A DNA stretch of 21,333 nt, taken from Candidatus Saccharimonadia bacterium (GTDB lineage Bacteria > Patescibacteriota > Saccharimonadia > Saccharimonadales > Saccharimonadaceae). Shown here in pieces: positions 20,590-21,333 of the stretch (position 1 is the first letter of the stretch; each line of letters opens with the position of its first letter). Made by a program: the position numbers and the translations under genes. Under the pieces are notes generated by a model. The model was not told where the DNA came from. It searched no databases and saw only the letters and a program-made list of their open reading frames with translations. The stretch lies in the NCBI GenBank assembly GCA_023259925.1, contig JALRDS010000037.1, positions 1 to 21,333 on the forward strand, written 5' to 3'.

Positions 20590-21276
20590 GTGCCATCATT
20601 CATCGATAAAGAGTTCGGCACAGTCGACGTACGCAAGTCACGCCTAGCAAAGTCTATGAAGGCTAGCGTAACACCTTCGGGTAACCTCCGTATCTCTATA
20701 CCGAGCTACGTACCCATATTTATGGCTAAACGTATGGTGTCGACATCACGTAACGACATTCGGGAATTATTTAGCCAACGACCAGTTCTGACATTGATTG
20801 ACGGCATGGGTATCGGCAAGGCTCACACCCTTCATATTCGAGAAGGGCGTACGTTCTCAGTAAAGCGAATAGACCACCAGGTGATTGTTACCGCAGCTCA
20901 TATGAGTGACCTGAAAAAACCTGACATTCTTCAGCTTGTTCGCACACAAATAATTAAAGTACTTCGACGCGAAGCGTCGCAACATCTACCAGTACGCATA
21001 GCCCATGCGGCTTCTACGTATGGGTTTGACTACAATACAATCAAATTTAGTCACGCCAGTAGTAGGTGGGGGAGCTGCAGTAGCCAAAAAACAATCACCT
21101 TAAACATTGCGTTAATGAATCTTCCGTATGAACTTATAGACTACGTTCTCATTCATGAGTTGTCGCATACTAAACACATGAATCACTCGCAGGAGTTTTG
21201 GAACACAGTTGCAGCATGCGACCCGCTCTACAGACAGCACCGCCAAATGCTAAAGAAATACAGTCCACACATTTGA
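20590..21276 (+). CDS. YgjP-like metallopeptidase (DUF45, SprT-like fold)
   Basis: The 228-residue protein matches the YgjP/DUF45 family of small zinc-metallopeptidase-like proteins. The conserved core is RWGSCSSQKTITLNIALMNL, then LPYELIDYVLIHELSHTKHM and NHSQEFWNTV. H188-E189-L-S-H192 forms the HExxH site and the histidine in NHSQEFW is the expected third zinc ligand. The N-terminal half (SRLAKSMKASVTPSGNLRIS) is also typical. Family substrates are unknown, and roles in protein quality control or DNA-protein repair have been suggested for relatives of this fold. The GTG start at 20590 follows an AGGG-type Shine-Dalgarno at 20574-20577. The TGA stop supports the standard code. Confidence 0.92.
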   Translation: MPSFIDKEFGTVDVRKSRLAKSMKASVTPSGNLRISIPSYVPIFMAKRMVSTSRNDIRELFSQRPVLTLIDGMGIGKAHTLHIREGRTFSVKRIDHQVIVTAAHMSDLKKPDILQLVRTQIIKVLRREASQHLPVRIAHAASTYGFDYNTIKFSHASSRWGSCSSQKTITLNIALMNLPYELIDYVLIHELSHTKHMNHSQEFWNTVAACDPLYRQHRQMLKKYSPHI

Positions 21277-21304
21277 ATACGCTTCAGGCATGTAATTGTG
21301 CTAA

Positions 21305-21313
21305 TGCTATAAT
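21305..21313 (+). promoter_or_regulatory. Extended -10 promoter of the truncated last gene
   Basis: TGC followed by a perfect TATAAT (21308-21313) lies 6 nt before ATG 21320. Transcription should begin on the start codon. Confidence 0.6.
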
Positions 21314-21319
21314 TACCCT

Positions 21320-21333
21320 ATGAGCCCAGTAAC
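21320..21333 (+). CDS. Start of a gene cut by the window end
   Basis: ATG at 21320 opens a frame reading M-S-P-V before the window ends. It is called only because its distance from the extended -10 box (6 nt) repeats that of other leaderless genes in the window. Nothing can be said of the product. Confidence 0.45.

Noticed and set aside
1..21333. TGA recoded as glycine (code 25)
   Set aside because: TGA ends several genes at the expected C-termini, for example 12955, 17211 and 21276, and no conserved protein here reads through TGA.
1..21333. CRISPR array, insertion sequence or prophage
   Set aside because: No regularly spaced repeats, transposase, integrase or phage structural gene were seen on either strand.

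Overview
The window looks like a stretch of chromosome from a small-genome Candidate Phyla Radiation bacterium, most likely Candidatus Saccharibacteria (TM7). This rests on gene content and style and is an inference. The signs are a rpsM-rpsK-rpsD-rpoA-rplQ-rplM-rpsI run, short and tightly packed operons, many start codons sitting 6-10 nt after a -10 box (leaderless or nearly leaderless mRNAs), and several small lineage-type proteins of unknown function. TGA is used as an ordinary stop (for example at the ends of the genes at 20590-21276 and 12955-14178), which argues against the TGA-recoding Gracilibacteria and Absconditabacteria.

Layout. 1-3401: 3' end of the ribosomal protein/alpha operon (S13 partial, S11, S4, RNA polymerase alpha, L17, L13, S9), closed by a strong terminator. 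3422-7622, plus strand: an alpha/beta hydrolase, tryptophanyl-tRNA synthetase, an RluA-family pseudouridine synthase, DNA polymerase III delta' and a membrane-anchored TPR protein. 7682-9144: a translation-related patch with tRNA-Thr(TGT), tRNA-Tyr(GTA), three small unknown genes, tRNA-Thr(GGT) and ribosomal protein L33. 9130-14178, minus strand: a four-gene glucan operon read as glycosyltransferase, GH57, GH15 and an unknown protein. It is divergent from an MscS-type channel at 14321-15274, and the two promoters share an inverted repeat. 15312-15388: tRNA-Trp with its terminator.

15517-18596, minus strand: a tightly coupled four-gene accessory operon. In transcription order it encodes a 117-aa unknown, a DUF5680-like protein, an RBBP9/YdeN-type hydrolase and an OLD-family ATPase/TOPRIM nuclease. 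It is the best candidate here for an undescribed, perhaps defensive, system. A 10-bp direct repeat lies on either side of it, and an unexplained terminator lies just beyond. 18785-21276, plus strand: a tiny membrane protein with an HExxH motif, a PH-like domain protein, a P-loop kinase-like protein and a YgjP-type metallopeptidase. The start of a further leaderless gene is cut by the window end.

The core genes serve translation and replication. The glucan operon suggests synthesis and breakdown of an alpha-glucan store. No gene-free stretch exceeds 300 bases; the longest (18597-18784) holds a candidate minus-strand promoter, the right copy of the 10-bp repeat, a terminator and a plus-strand promoter. 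No CRISPR array, insertion sequence, integrase or replication origin was seen.
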